Shown: positions 36,921 through 51,900, numbered from the stretch's first letter. The stretch is 64,000 bases of DNA from Zygnema cylindricum (GCA_037447655.1 JBBHKE010003364.1:156549-220548), one strand, 5' to 3'. The notes: a model not told the origin generated them from the letters alone. Program-made: numbers and translations.

Positions 36921-37410
36921 GTTGTCTGGCTTCGATACGCTCCAGTTCTGTTTCGCGCGAGCCACAGAACGAACATGTACGAGTCCGTACATAGCCGACA
37001 AATATGAAAACATGGCAAAACACAAAGTGGGGCAAAATAGCTTCCACCTTGATTTTTCAACCTCGATATTGGTTCTCTCTGTTTACTGCTGACGTGTATG
37101 CAAGCGCACGAAATAAGCAAAATAAATAAATAATAGAGCAGACAGTGCGTAGCAAGTTTGATAGTGTATTTGCTGACGTCATTAATGAGGATCCTTTCTC
37201 GTGATACTGCTTCCAGAGCTTCATTGTCGATCCGACCTGCGTCCGCGCAGCATTCGAAAGTCTGTTGCGCGTCGCTTTCGGTTCAGCGGACGCCGCAGTC
37301 GGTCACAGTCGGTCACAGTCGGCTGCAGCCGCGGCAGGTGCGAAAGGGACGGCTCACGGGTGGCGCTTGGGAAGCTCGAGTAAAGTAAATCCATACATTG
37401 ACGCCAAAGA
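36921..37410. other. Unassigned spacer between MITEs
   Basis: It contains a CGGTCACAGT duplication (CAGTCGGTCACAGTCGGTCA near 37306-37320) and is GC-richer than its surroundings at 37220-37380. No gene is supported. Confidence 0.4.
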
Positions 37411-37418
37411 GTATTTCG

Positions 37419-37861
37419 TAGTGTTGTGTATCGGCAAAAAAATTATCGCGATAAGAACGTTATCAAACGGTCAGAGGTCCCGATATATCGCTCCGATACC
37501 AACAAATTCCTTATGGCGATAAGTGGAAAAAATATAGTACGGTATATAATAGTACTTTGTAATACACGGTATTATATTATCCACTGTATATAGCGTGACA
37601 TGCCACCTGTAACAATTTTTCCATACCCTGTGTAACGGAATAACAGCGGTTCAACTCGACGGAATAAACCGTACAATAGTACAAATTGAACCGTACAATT
37701 GCCGCCGATAGCTATCGGTAGCGGTGTTAAAAACTGATATTATCGGTTTTTCATCGGCGATAACACCGGTGTCGATATATCGAGCACAATTATCGATTAT
37801 CGGCAAGCCAAAAAAAGGTACATATCGATTATCGGCAAAACCTTGCCGATACACAACACTA
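37419..37861. mobile_element. hAT-like MITE, 443 bp, with perfect 8-bp target duplication
   Basis: The ends are TAGTGTTGTGTATCGGCAA and, reversed, TAGTGTTGTGTATCGGCAAG. GTATTTCG is duplicated exactly at 37411-37418 and 37862-37869. The termini and internal ATTATCGCGATAA words match the longer element at 12941-13983, so this is a deletion derivative of the same family. Confidence 0.93.
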
Positions 37862-37906
37862 GTATTTCGAGTGTTTGTTTGTGATTTCGCAAAAATCCTT
37901 TACCGC

Positions 37907-38126
37907 TACACCGTGAACCGCTATTAGTGTTAATGTCTTTTTCGTCTCTTAAAACATCTTTTAACCGTACACACAGGCCGGACTATGGATCCGACGGTTG
38001 CAATTGAGATGTAAGATTCTCGGCTTACGATAGGCAGTCTCAAGTTGAAAATCGGGCAGTGTGTATAGAGAAATAATGTTTTAAGTGGCAAAAAAATTAA
38101 CAACACTAATAGTGATACACGGTGTA
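37907..38126. mobile_element. TA-flanked miniature element, about 220 bp
   Basis: The ends are TACACCGTGAACCGCTATTA and, reversed, TACACCGTGTATCACTATTA. If TA is the target duplication the element is 37909-38124, a mariner/Stowaway-like arrangement. Related one-sided ends and a second two-ended copy (51487-51690) occur in the window. Superfamily assignment is uncertain. Confidence 0.7.
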
Positions 38127-38269
38127 ATGCTCTCTAAGGTACACACCAGTGAAGCCGAATCAATAACTTGAGGCCTATTTAAGATCTTAATTCTAAAAAG
38201 CTTTAGAAGCGCGAACCGTACAAGTGTACTCAATCTTCCATGTTGGCGTGTGTATCGTTCTAGATGAAA

Positions 38270-39984
38270 ACATGCTCTCCATCGGCGTACGCTGTAAACC
38301 AACAACTTTTCTCGATAGCGTGGCGCGCCACTTATATCACTTTTACTAGCAAAAGTTAGTTAACCTTGTCTTTCACGAGTGAATTTATCCATGAAACATA
38401 AACAAATCCACAGTTTAACGACAAACAAAGAAAGCAAGGTAGAGGTTTGTCGTATGAGTGTCTGTTCATTTTTAGATTTTACAAGAAGACACAAAAGAGT
38501 CTTGTAGTAAAATAAAAGTACCAGGTAGTCGAAACGGCTCCAAAAGTTTGATCTAATTCTTGGCGTAACAAGTGAAGGTACAACTAGTTATGGTAAAAGA
38601 AATCAAAGAAAAAAGATTCCTATAAAATAATCATCAACACTAGCCAAGGTATGAACTGTTAAGACCAATATCAACTGACATACTCACTGATACGGCTACG
38701 TCAATCTATCGGTTATCTTTAGAACATTTGTGGTCTAAACCATAAGTAGCGAGTACTGTAGTTCTGGCTGGTTGTGGGTTTCTTTTTGATTACCGATGAC
38801 GTCGGACTTCTGTACTGTTGCAGTGGAGTACGAATGGTTTTGTTTCATTGCGTGTTGCGGCGGCCGGGCGGTATGTCGCTAACCTAATTCAAAGGATGCT
38901 ACGAGCCTACAAGGTTTGGGTTAAATTGTGGTACTTTTTGTTTAGCAGCGTGGTTTATGTAAACTATTCGTGGCAAAATAGTATGGATTCGTATTTAATT
39001 CGGTATATGAATATGGAATTGTATACTCGTGGCTTGAAACCCTTGTCATAATGCCCCGATAGCTCATTTGCTACTTGTTTAACTTTATCTGAGAACCACT
39101 CTTCTTCAAAAGCAATATCCGTCATTACTGTGAATATTATCAAGGGATAAATACAATGGATGATTTGTGTCTGTGATTTCATTCGACTGATGGCAAAACG
39201 TGTTCGTGGGGATGCGATGGCCGATTGTGTCCCGCATTCACATGTCACGCTAATTTGTTTCCCGACCTGCTTCACAACTTTGAAGGCCATTTGTGAGTCA
39301 AAATCGTAAATCAAAATGCAGAAAAACAAATGGAAATGCTGCATGTTGTAGCGCCCACTCTATCCGCGTATTATATGATACATTACAAATATAGTATGGG
39401 ATAACCACATACACTGTTTTGTTTCTGCACAAATTACGGCTTAGGCGAGTCCCTCCACCTTCCATTCAAGTGTCACATATGATCCTGCGTGGCCAGTTCT
39501 ACTGCGTGGAGGCACCTCATACTACAATATACAACTTTTGTATCCGAACCAATCACGCTATTGCCGATTGTGTGCAGAGCTGTACTCCACCGGAAGACTA
39601 ATCACAACGCATGTTTTTTGTCTCTAAGCCTGGACGATTCCTTGGTGACTACGGCACCATCCTATACGTGAGAGGTCCACACTAATTCTGCCGTACCAAG
39701 TGTCATGAAATTGGCAGGTGTGACAGTACTATCTACACCTCGCTGGTAACGTAAACAATAATAAAGAGCAAAGACCACATTAGGAAACATGACACACCCA
39801 AAAATACAGAACGACGAAGAAAGAGTAAAAATACATCTTAAGAATCACCAGAAACAAATTACAAAGGACTTAACATTACAAGACAACAACAACTAAAGAT
39901 TATACTCTAACAAAAAATCGCTTAAAATAGGGGCCTCCTACACTTACTCACACTTTCACCAGCTCTGAAAACAAGACAACTATG
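38270..39984. other. Intergenic DNA downstream of ISA2
   Basis: The region lies past the ISA2 stop codon (the gene runs on the minus strand). It should include the ISA2 3' UTR and polyadenylation site close to 39985, but no single AATAAA can be assigned. Short frames at 38818-39671 have no recognisable domain. Confidence 0.4.
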
Positions 39985-42900
39985 TCACAGTCTCGGCCGC
40001 AGTTCGTAGTTTGGTTGATCGGCGCCCAGAGCCTCTCGCCCTGCCTCCTCCGCAGCCTCCCGGGGCCTCTCCCTCCTCGCCTCGAGCAGCAGGAAGCTGT
40101 AGGCCTGCATGTCATATGTCGGTGAACCGCTGCAAAGAGGGGAAAGGATGGCGTTTAAAAAAAAAAAATATGAAGATGAGAAGTGCAATGCAAATTTTTT
40201 ATCTACCAAGCACCGCTATTAGCCTTTAGAACACTTGTTTGGCGCCGGGCTTACTCGTCCCCTGGAACAATACTAGTTCAACTATTTTAACGAGTAGTTT
40301 AAAAGAGTTCACAACTCTGGGCACCTCTCTAATTCGCAATGTAACTTAATAGGTTCACATGCGTGGTGAAAGCTCTATGAAAGGGACGTTAGGGTTTTTT
40401 AGAAGATATTATGAGTGTGGATTTTCATTTCAGTTTCTGTTTCTAAAGGTCGCCTTTTTGACCCGATTAATTGGACAAAACACATTATAACACCCTGACT
40501 GATATTGACGTTTGATATAAACTCCATTTACCTCCAACTGCCGACCATCTTATGAGAACATCTTACACAGAAGGAAACTACAATAAGATAAAAACATAAA
40601 AAGATAAGATAGATGACATAATAGAATAAGATAACATAAAGATAAGATAAGATTAGGTATATGATAAGATAAAAGGTAAGATGAGAAGAGATTGAGATGA
40701 GAACAGATGAGATTGAGATTGAGATGAGATGTGGTGAGACGAGACAAGATGAGACAAGACGAAATGAGACGAGACTAGGGGGAGGAGAGAGGAGAGGAGA
40801 GGAGACGAGAGGAGACGAGACGAGGCAAGAAAAGACAAGACAAAGAGTAATATTAAGATTAGTGGAATCGTATGTCAACGGAGGGGAATCTGCTATAAAC
40901 GGATAGGTTTTTGAAAGAGATCTGCTTAAAATACGACAAACGAATTCGTACAGTGATTCTGTACTTTTTGTACAAAAGGACAAAAACGTACATGTAAAAA
41001 CAGATAGCATTATATTTCATCACAGCATTTGAACAAATTCATACAAAATTTCAGGAGACAAAATATTTAGGATCCAGAATTGTTTGTCTCCTGTTCAAGA
41101 ACAAATTGAAATTTTTTTAAGGGCATCCACATGGAATTTCAAATATCTTTCACAGACTGGAGTACTTTCTACTGTAGGGTTCCACGTGGATGCCGTAAAA
41201 GAAATAATTCCATTTGCTTTTGAACAGGCACAAACAGTTTGGATCATAAATATTTTGTCTCCGAAAATTTTGTGGGAACTTGCTCCACCTGTCAAAAAAA
41301 AATTCTACACGTGCCACTGTGGTGAAATATGATGCTCTCTATTTTTTTACATGTACGTTTTTGTACTAATAAACAAAAAGCACAGAAATACCATACGAAA
41401 TCGTTTGTTGTATGTAAGGTGAGGTAAGATAAGATAACAATATAACAAGATAAAATAAGATAAAGTAAGGTAAAGGCGAGATAAGATAATAAGATAAGCT
41501 AAGATACGATAGGGTATGACATCTACACATCACAATAATCACAGTGTATGGCACAACAGGAGCAAGAGAGACTTCCCACCTGAAGTTTACTCCATCAGGC
41601 GTTTGCAGAGGGACCTCCAATCCATCAATTGTGAAGTCATCCGGGGATGACAAATTTGTGTCAATGACTCGGTACCTGAAGGGAGACCGACGGAGCCCAA
41701 TTCAGTAACACCTAGCCAAACCTCGGCACCATCTGCATTTTCTGTTCCCCAATATCGCTACTTTTTTCCGTTCAATTCAAGGACAGCTATGAAACAAAAT
41801 AAGCTCAAAATAGCGGACATTTCTGATGCACACGACGCTTTTTTTATGAGCTTCTACTTTGGACAAAAAAAGCGGCAGAACAAAATAGATGTTACCCATG
41901 AAGCTTTTCTCTGTTTCCCAGAAAAGCTGTCAGATCCCCCTTCTTAGGTTGGCAATACAACAGCTCACAACCATTGGTGACCGTCAATATTCGATGTTTT
42001 TTTAGGTGGCTACAACCAGCCTGTTTGGGTTAAGAAATGAGTTAGTGTAAAACGCACGTCCTTTAAAGTTTGTATACAAACTCTATACCCTGCATTGCTA
42101 TTGAAGTTAAAAAACACCAAACCAGTCATGTGTTGACATAAAACCACAAAAATAGCAAGTGGGCAGCAGTAAGCCACATCACCCACATTAAATAACCACC
42201 AACCCTAAATTACTGTCATTGGTTTTATTACCTTAACATTAATATTGTTTATTCTGATTGTAATCAACGTCGACAACAAAAATCATCGAGAAATTTTTGG
42301 TTGAGGGGCTTACCAGGACATTCCCGGAGAGGGGATGGGCAAATGAACTGTGATGGCATAGTGATGCGAGTTAAGGGCCATATAGAGGTCGCCAAGGGCC
42401 TCCTCTTTCCCACTTGTCGACGTGCCCAAGGAGTTCGGTTCTCGAATAGTTACGGCCAAGAAGTTGCTGCAGAAGCAGACAGGGAAAATGAGGCGCAAGC
42501 AATTGACCAGCAGTAAAGGATATTTCCACCTCTGATTTACTCCTACCATCGACATGTGAGGCAAGAGATGTCAATTAGAAGTTTGTTCCCAGATCGTACA
42601 AGGGGATATTCTTTTTGTCATTCTTTCCTAGTCTGTCAATGACAGTTTTCGTTTCTAACGAACCAATTTCAGTTCAAAGACAAACCTGTCCGGGTTGTCC
42701 CACTGCGGCTGATCGGGCATAAAGCCATGCCAGGACAATGCTTCAGGCTCCAGAAAAGTTCGTCTCTGCAAAACAAAACCCGTCAATCTTAACAACTAAA
42801 GCTTAATAGACACACCAAATAAACCTATGCTTAAAATATACGGAACTCTCATGCAGAGTGTACACATGGAATGGCAATATCCCATAGTAGAAATTTCATG

Positions 42901-45900
42901 CGGCCGCAAGAAATTTGCCGCACAAAATCTTTACTGTAGGGTTCTTCGCAAGGAATGCTGACTTCATGCAGTCTGTGTGAAATGTCACACTCTGAGACCA
43001 TAGAATAAACAAACCTTATTTCCACCAGAGTGACATTTGATCTTACGAGTTGACAGTCACATTAATGAACATTTGAAGTTCTTGAACGCAGCCAGAGAAG
43101 CGGCACAAAATCAATTCTTTAAAGAACTGTTGCACTTTTAGCTGCAAAACTTAACCTCGGTCTCTGGATATTCGGAACTGACACTGTGGCCAGAACGCAT
43201 GACTTTCAATCAAACAAGGCACAGCACCTTCATTTTCCTTTACTCGGCAAGCCTCCTATAACTAATAGACTTTAAGAAAACTATGCAAAGGCGACAGAAA
43301 GAGATGATGAGTCTTTGCTTTACCCGCGAGTCACCGCCATCGGCTGCATCACTCCTGTAAAAAATGTTTTGATTCGCATACAACCTATTCACAGCTTATA
43401 AACCTTTCGCAACGTATTTACTCTTCAGGGAAAGCAGCTTCAGAGGCACACAGACAATGTCTCAAGTGATGCAGTGAGTCAGAAACAAAAACAAGGTTTT
43501 CCAAACAAGAGATAAGAAGGCACCTGAAGGAGAGTTCTTCTGCGGTTGCGAAAATTTACAAGGGACCAAATAAGCTGACAAAGCTGCTGAGAAACCTCCA
43601 ACTCCAGAGCATTCCATTGGAAAGGACTGCACGTCCCCATACCAACCCAATTCAATTAACAGGAGAAATAATAAAGCAACTATTTCAGAACTATTGATAT
43701 TAAATTACAAGTGAATGCGATTGGCTGAGAGTTAGCATGCGACTGGTGCGACACGCGGAAGTTTCTCCCAGGTCTTGCTTTTGGTAAGAATGACAGGATG
43801 AACAACAAGATTAGCTCGACTACTCAGAAACCAGCTCAAAAAAAAGCGAGGATGAAGCAAAAAAGAACTCAGGGCTTTGACTGCCTTACGAAATCTCGAG
43901 CTCAGTGCTTCCGCCCTTGGAGTGGCCGTACTCGTCCCCCATGGTGAGCGTCGGGACTCCCTGGAACAGCAGGAGCTGCACGAGAAAGTTCCTTACCTGG
44001 CGACTCCCAGCCACACCGTACCTGCCACCGATTACCGCCCTGCCTTACTGTCCTCGCCAACTCCCTCATATAGGCTATACAGTTTATCGTACTTAGTCCA
44101 GACAGCTAAACAGCAGACCATATATAATAATTAGCCTGGAGAGACTAACAGTACACCCTTTTCTCCTTAATGAGCATTGACAATACACCACTTACCGTAA
44201 TTAGTCTAGACAGGCAGACAAACAGTACACCTTTTATTGTAATTAGTCTGGACAGACGTAGACAGAGTATCAGTATGGTACATCCTAAATCATGTGCGCT
44301 GACATGGACATATTCTTATCCGCTCAATGCAGTCTTTGCAACGAGTGTGGCTCGTGGAAGCATTTGGCCGATTGTGAAATTCGAAATGAAAGATTGGGCA
44401 GCTATGATGCAAGGGGTCATTCCCAAATGATCATTCATGTTCAGACGCCGGGTGCGTGGTAAACAACGCCTTATCAGAGCCGAAATTAAGACTTGAAATG
44501 TCCCGTTGACTAGAAGCATTGGACAAAGTGCCTTTTCACCTGTCTCATCCGGCAGTCAGTGACCAGGGGCTCCACAGACGGCCCCTCCTCTCCACAGTTC
44601 CAGCTGTTCCGTGACATCACCATCCCAGCTTTGAAAACATATCAAATGATAGGCTTCTTTTGAAATCATTGAAAGGTGGAAATCTATGAAGATCACCAAT
44701 GTATAGGGCTACTATTCACATCATCAAACTACAAGTCCCTTAAGTTTCCATTCCAGCATCACCACTGCCAAAAAACAAACAGTTTCCAGATAAAATATTT
44801 CTGTAAATGTCAATGATCCCAAAGAAATTGAAGGTGTGAACGATAAAGAAATGGTTCTCAAATGTAATAAGTATTGATAATAATCCCAATAATCCCATCA
44901 TAAGTGAGGGTGAAAGGATGATAACCAAATGGTTTTTAAGGGACTTGGAAAATGGGTGTACCTGAATTCTTCATCGTTACTGAGTAGCAATGATTACCGC
45001 CATAGACATGCACACCCACAGTGAAAAAACATAGTATCTGTGAGAACCTTAAAACAAATACATCAGCATCTTAAGCTATGAATTGTTATAATAATACCTC
45101 TTTTCTATTGACCTTCCTAACAAAGAACAGTCACATAGCCTAGTATTAAAAATAATAAAATGAAAAGCATTTCAACCCAAAGACCGTGAACAGAAAAAAA
45201 ACACGACCGGAAAAAAAACACGATGGAGATGTTCATGGTATAGGTTCTTTCAAGATCACAAAAATCAGAATTAACAGGAGCTCTACACATGAGGCCTGTA
45301 TAACTGTATCCTGGTGGAACAGACCAATAACGGCAAATGCACTCCTTCCACTGGCAATACCTCCAAAATACCTGATGAGGCATTTATCCCATTGTTGCGT
45401 AAAGATAACTCCCAAACTTCCCACACCCCAGCGAAAAGTACTGTACCTGTAACTGACGAGATCGGTGATGGTGAAGCCATAGGGCGCAGTAACATAGTTG
45501 AGGCTAAAGCACGGGGAACGACCGGATGCAAAAAAATCTCCGCTGCATTTAAGAAAAAAAACATAGTCAATCCTTTAGAGTTGGCAAACAAACGAACTTA
45601 ACAAAGGTCATAAAAACATCTCCCTTTTCTGCGAGCATCTGAGAAACCTGTGTCGTCTGCAATCCCTACATATATTTAAACCATAAAAAGTGATCACACA
45701 AACACGTCCCCGGTTCAGACAGCAACAATCCTCTCTGCCAAGTCAGCCTAAGGAAAAATAAATTAACCTTACTGCAGTGAACTTCCAAACCTTCATGCTG
45801 TCCTTTGTAGCAAGGAGACAAAAAGCCCCTACCTCCCGCAAAACCTGGTAGCAATATTGCTGAGCTGAGCCGGCTCCCCCCGGGTGAAGTGTCGCACATC

Positions 45901-48900
45901 TTGCGAAAACATCGGATTCATCTCTTGCCACCGTCCCCAGTGAGGGAAGGAAATTGCCTGAAGCAATGCAAGTGATTTAAAAAAAAAAAAAAAAAAAAAC
46001 TGGCAATTAAACAATGAAAGAAAAATAAAGACTTCACTCAAAACAAGTTCACCACTTTCATCAGAGGCTTCCAATGTATGCTGCCTTTTTTTCGAGTACA
46101 TGGCTTAGGAGCCTACCTACGGGCTTGCTGGAAACATAGAGGAAGGGAAACAGATATAGCATGTGGGAATCTGGTAAATACTACTATGGGATGAAGATAG
46201 CAAAAAAAAACTTTCTAGGAAAGCAATTAACACAACACTGTTCATCATTACTAGGGTCAATAACACTAATTCGGTAATGTGTTTTCTTGTCCTTAACGCA
46301 TAAAATAGCGTTAATAACACAAAATACAGGAATGGCCAAACGTCACACAGCCTTAAACTAATAACTATTAATTATTATTCCACACTACTACTGATAATGC
46401 TTTACTCTAATAACAATGAACTATGTTAAACTTAAATTTTAGCCATTAGTACTCTCCTTTTAACACGCTTTCTATGTGTTTTCCAATAACACACAGGGAG
46501 TCAAAAAAGTGGTCCCAACTTAAAGCAAGATATAGTACACTATCAAGCGTAACAAGTTTGGATGGGCTTATTTTACGGATGGAAAAACTGCAAGGTCCAT
46601 GCCAACTCATGTACACATAATCCCTCCCTACCCTCCTCCTCTCCCTCCCTCCCTCCCTCCCTCCCTCCCTTGGCATTTGCATATCCAGTAGTTTCCCGGT
46701 TTATATTTCCTGAGATCCACAGAGGTTTGTCCGTAAAGCCTCAATCAATCAGCCACTAAGATGAATAGAGTCCACACTCATTTTGTTGGGCCTTGTACAG
46801 TGTAATCCCCCATTACCCACCTGGCACTCCCCAGTAATGGGCGAACAGGGGTCAGCGATGAGCTTGGTGGCCGCAAGGACGGGGTCGAAGGCTATGGCTT
46901 CCACCAGAAGGGGCCGGCTGAGCTCCTGGCCATGGGGCCCGGTGATGAGAGCTCCCGAGTTGATGAAACAGAAGCCGTCCACGTGGTATTGCTCCACCCA
47001 ATGCCTCAGGCTTTCAACTACCTGGAGTAGTAGGAGTGAGAAAGATATCGAAAGGGGTTAGGAACGAGTGAATAGCTCCCGAGTTCGAAAGCATTGACGC
47101 AAAAAGAGACTGGGAAAAGACATCGCCCGTGTTTTCATCAGCAAGAAACGACAGTTAGAGCATCTGAAAAGCAAAATGAAGGGTGGTTAATCAGTGTCCA
47201 CAGGAATATACTAGTATAGAGGAGATCTAAAACGAAAAGCCTCACCATCTGTTGCACCACCGGATGGTTGCAGTTGAAGGCGTTTCCTGCCCCGAAGGTG
47301 GGGACCAACTGTCTGGACCGACCACCAACCACCAACCCAGACTCACTCAGAATGGATATCCACACTAACAAAAACGTATTCACAAATTTACTACGACTCA
47401 ACAAAATACATAGAATCTCCCTTCCCCCAAGCCATCCCAACTAACTACTCAAATGGAGGCCCAATGTTGCGGTGTGTTTAATAACAGGCCAACATAACAA
47501 AGAGGACAGCGTATTTGCAATGCTCAACTGTCGAAAGCTAATAAAGAAGGAATGCGTTTTTGTTTTTTGTTATCGACATTAAACCAACCACCCACGGGCG
47601 AAAATAGAACATGAGATAAAGACATTGAAGGAAACAAGCAAGCCCCTCTCTTCTGGTAAATTTCTCCATGCGAAACTAGTACACATACACAACTGAAACT
47701 TCATTTATAATTCTCAAAACATGAAAAAAGTAACTTCATTCCCAGGAGAGATTGACGATAAGAAATATAACATACTGGCCAAACTCATCTATGATGTAAT
47801 ATGTGGCGTTGTCAATTCCGCGAAACGACACAGTCTTGGGATCGTCATCCCTTTGCTCCGCTGTATGGCTGTATACAACTTCCAGAATCACCTGACCACA
47901 CCCAAACCACCCACCATCACTCAATTTCCACAAACTTAAACCATCGGAGGGACGGAAAAAGAGACCATGATGGCAAGCTTCTTAAAAACATAGTAAAGGA
48001 AAATAGACAGGGACTAAGCCATTCTCTAGCCCTAAAGATGCAGACAAAAACTAGGAGCAGGTGAACAACCGTGAGGAAGAGCAAAGCACCTCTCTGTACT
48101 ACATTAAAAAGCCCCAAAATTGACACCAGCAGGAAGCAGAGAGTGAGCTCCACCAAAAATTTTGAGGAGCGTTTCACGGAAACCAATAGTGCTTATCTTC
48201 ATGTGCGCTAGATTGGCAATGACTGGAACGGTAAAGAAAATTTATAAAATGAGAGAATCACCTCAATGCCCTTTTTGTGCAATTCCTTCACCATCAGTTT
48301 CAGAGCCGAGGAGGCCGATGGCCCGTCGCCCCCAGGACCATAGGAAGGCATTGGGGCAAAAAAACTGTCCCAAGGAACCCCTCCAGCAGTACAGCATATG
48401 TACAGTCAACCTATGGCAATCCTATGTTGTCGTAAAATCATCGATTCCTTTCCATTAAATAAAAAACTACAACCCACCTTAACTCCACCTCATACCTGAT
48501 GGGAAAGTAGCACCCTTGAGTCTCATCATAAGCTGCGATTGGCTGTAAAATTAGTGTGTTTATACCTGCAAGGGAAGGTACCAAGACCCGGTTTGTAGCT
48601 TCACGTTTCTCCCAACAACAATAAGAGATAACCGGACTGCTTTCTGGCGGGCTTCATATCTTCAAATTACATGAAACTTAAGGCAATAAATATCTACACA
48701 ATGACTTACTATTAACGTTAAGAAATACATAAAATGGGGCAATTTTAACTCTAATTTGGGTCCGAGCGACGTGAACAATTTTCAGCTGCTTATCAAATCG
48801 GCGTTAAGACAATAAAAAATAAACAAATTAGTATTACTAACACTAGTTGCGATTCATGGTGTACAACAGAGCATGAGGCCTGCGTTGTTACCCAGACTGA

Positions 48901-51900
48901 CCAAATGGTCCACCTTCTCCACCACCCCCAAAAAAGTTCCTCGGAACACATCGGCCACTCCACTCGACTCTCCTGCTGTGAAGCGCGCCACATCCATGCG
49001 GTAGACCACCATCTCCTCCATGGGGATGCTGCACATCGGGGAGAAATAGGATGAGTAAACCGTAACACACAGAGTCATAAGAGTGAGTGATAAAACAGGC
49101 TGCAACCGCAAAATCATGAATCTGTAATTCCAAATTGGGAAGAAATAGTATTTCCTGAATCACACACTCGACGGCTGTACCACTCCGCAATAAAAGAAAT
49201 AGCTTTTTCAGTTACAAATGGCTAGATGCCTTTATATTTTGGAAGTAGCAACGTATTTGAAACAGGAGGTACAACAAGTCAAAGATGCCAAGGTTTGAAC
49301 ATTGATCCAGTTGTCAGAGAAAGCACTTCACCTACAGCAGAATATAATTGCTTCCGGTTTCCCAAATAAAAAATCACAGAACAATCCCAGCTTTATACGT
49401 GCAATTGGCAGTTTTACAAACAACAGGCAACAGTTCTGACAGAAAAAGCATAGCAGAGCTTGTGACATGTCTAGATAAAACTCTTAAGTTACTGCAGGTT
49501 CCTCAATCGAGCATTCACAAAGAAAACGCTCTCCTAATCTAGCAAGAAAAGACTGACGACTATTTTAAATACTTTAGGAAATATATTTGAACTACGCTAC
49601 AACATCATTGCACTCGATACGGTTGCACAGAAAAATGATTCCAGCATGCACCTTAAGGATAAAAAAAATGAGGCTTGTTTCCCCATCGATAACTTTGGTT
49701 GAATAACACCGGGAGGACAAATTCCTGCAGTACTCACCAATGGTGAAGTAGTGAAGGTTTCGCTCACCTGGGGTGCAAATCGTCCTCCCAGTCAAAAGAC
49801 AGGTCTTCGTGAGCCAAAAGGCCGAGAGCTGCGGCAGGCGAAGGCCAATCCTCTGCAGAACAAATATGGAAAGAAAAGAGGAGGAACGTCTTAACAACAA
49901 AGACATACAACGATATGCTTGAGCTTGTCATACGCATCATTTACATCAATCCGCTTACGCTTTACTGTCTTTAGAAAAAAAACCGGGTTCAAAATTAGTA
50001 TTTTAATTTTCACATAGTTTGTTCTACGACTTGAAAAATTCGATTAGGTTGAACCAAATTTTGTCAGCTATTGTTGAGCCACATGAGCACAATTCGTGTT
50101 ATGCAGCTCCAATTGCAAGAAATGGACATCAACACTCTTACCCCGGCAGTTAACTTGTGATAGGCATACTGTTACTTCTATGCCCGACAAAAACATTTTG
50201 CAAAGTACAGTAGTCGCTGAAACCCACCTTGCCCTGGTACAGGAGAAGCCACTATGGAAGCATAGGGGTCCAGGAGGACATGGCGAGAGTGGAAGCGAGC
50301 GCCTCTCTCCCAGCTTATCTCTCCCTGGAATCGGAAAAATGGGCAATTCGAACAGGTTAAGTTGGGCAACAGCAACAATTGTGATGCTTCCTATCAGAAA
50401 GATGAAAATGTGATTCATAACTAGTCGGCAACTCCTGTTCCTAAGTGGTCAGAGCCACTTTTTTGGCTTCACCAGTGTAGTTCATCTACAGCAATTGCCG
50501 CTAGGATCTCTGATTCCATAGAATGAAGGACCAATAATTGCAAATGCCATGTGTGTCAGATTTTCAGATTGTTATGCTCGCATCTTTATTTATCCAAAGT
50601 GCGAATTTTGAAACACAAAAACGCATCATATAAAAGCATGCTGAGAAGGGGCTTTGCGTCTCTGTAGTCGAGTTTTCTGATTTGCTTTGCAGTCAAACCA
50701 GAGATGAAGATAAACCGTATTCAGCTAAGGACCCCAATAAACCCAAGGGCAAACCGTCCGAACTGTTTGATAAAGATTTGGCTAAAATCTTTTTAGCATC
50801 ATAAATATTTACAGTCAAGATTTGAATAATATCTTTTACAGTTTCATAACTATTTAAATACAAAATACCTTTCATTTCCAGTTATCACGACAACGACATT
50901 CATCGGCAAAGTCGGTAATTATCGAAATCCTATATTACCCAATCTTTTTTGCGATTAATCAATATACCACACTAACACATGCTCCAATAGCATTCTTTCT
51001 TGCAATGCTGATGGGGAAAGAGGACGTGCTTGGTTAGTAGTGTCATGATCATCCTTGACAATCCTGTCATTGAGCTTCAGCAGTCAAACCCGAATACTAT
51101 GTGGATGTAAGGCCTGCTCATACTCAAGAAAAAAGCACGGTTTTGTTCACCTTGCAACGGTATCCATAGCGTGTAAAATTGCCGACTCCATTCAGGCTCA
51201 CATGCCATGTATCTCCAGTGCAGTGCAAAGAAGGCTCCAAATCGATTTCCATCTGGATAATATCAATAGCAAACGGTAAAACAAAAAGTTCAAATTTATT
51301 AACAGTTCAAATTCACAATCATAAGGACCATGGCATTGCCTTCACAACATGCTGTTCATATGAAAGATCAGCATCGGACCAATTCCTTCAGAGACCAATT
51401 GACTGCATGGATCATCCTTCCAGAGATACACGATAGGCTAACTTATGTGATGCACATAATAGCTTGTTTTCTATCCATATGTTAACTACACTGCCCATCG
51501 TTATTAGTGTTAAACATTTTTCGGGCAGGCAAAGGTGTTTAACTTTGTGATAGGCCGTGGGATTTTTTTCTGAGGCAACGGTCTTACCTTCCAATTGTGA
51601 TGTCACCACTAAAAATTGGAAACTTGTGTGCAGAATAACATACTTTGACCACCCAAAAGATGTTTACCACTAATAGCAGTGGGCAGTGTACTTATCCTAT
51701 TCAATTCTATCTCTCTCACATGTGAATGACAGAGAAACCGAATGAGCTAATTCTAAGAAACGTGACTAACCGAAGGATCGGGTTCATCTCCCTGGTACAG
51801 GCACAGCACCACTCCCTCTGCTGCCCGAGAGTAGAGGGCAAAATTGACCGACCCGTCCCTCTCCCATGTCACTCCCAGAGGCTCGGGCCGGCCCTTCCCC

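Noticed and set aside
43325-43356. Possible ISA2 microexon ([10 protein letters not shown]) between exons 19 and 20
   Set aside because: Good splice sites, but in the required phase it reads GAG TGA; exons 19 and 20 join directly in frame without it and match the family ([11 protein letters not shown]).
44338-44376. Zinc-knuckle-like [13 protein letters not shown], and a similar FCIRTNHAIADC near 39540
   Set aside because: Spacing is CX2CX4HX3C, or lacks the first Cys, both lie outside any supported reading frame, and no gag context is nearby.
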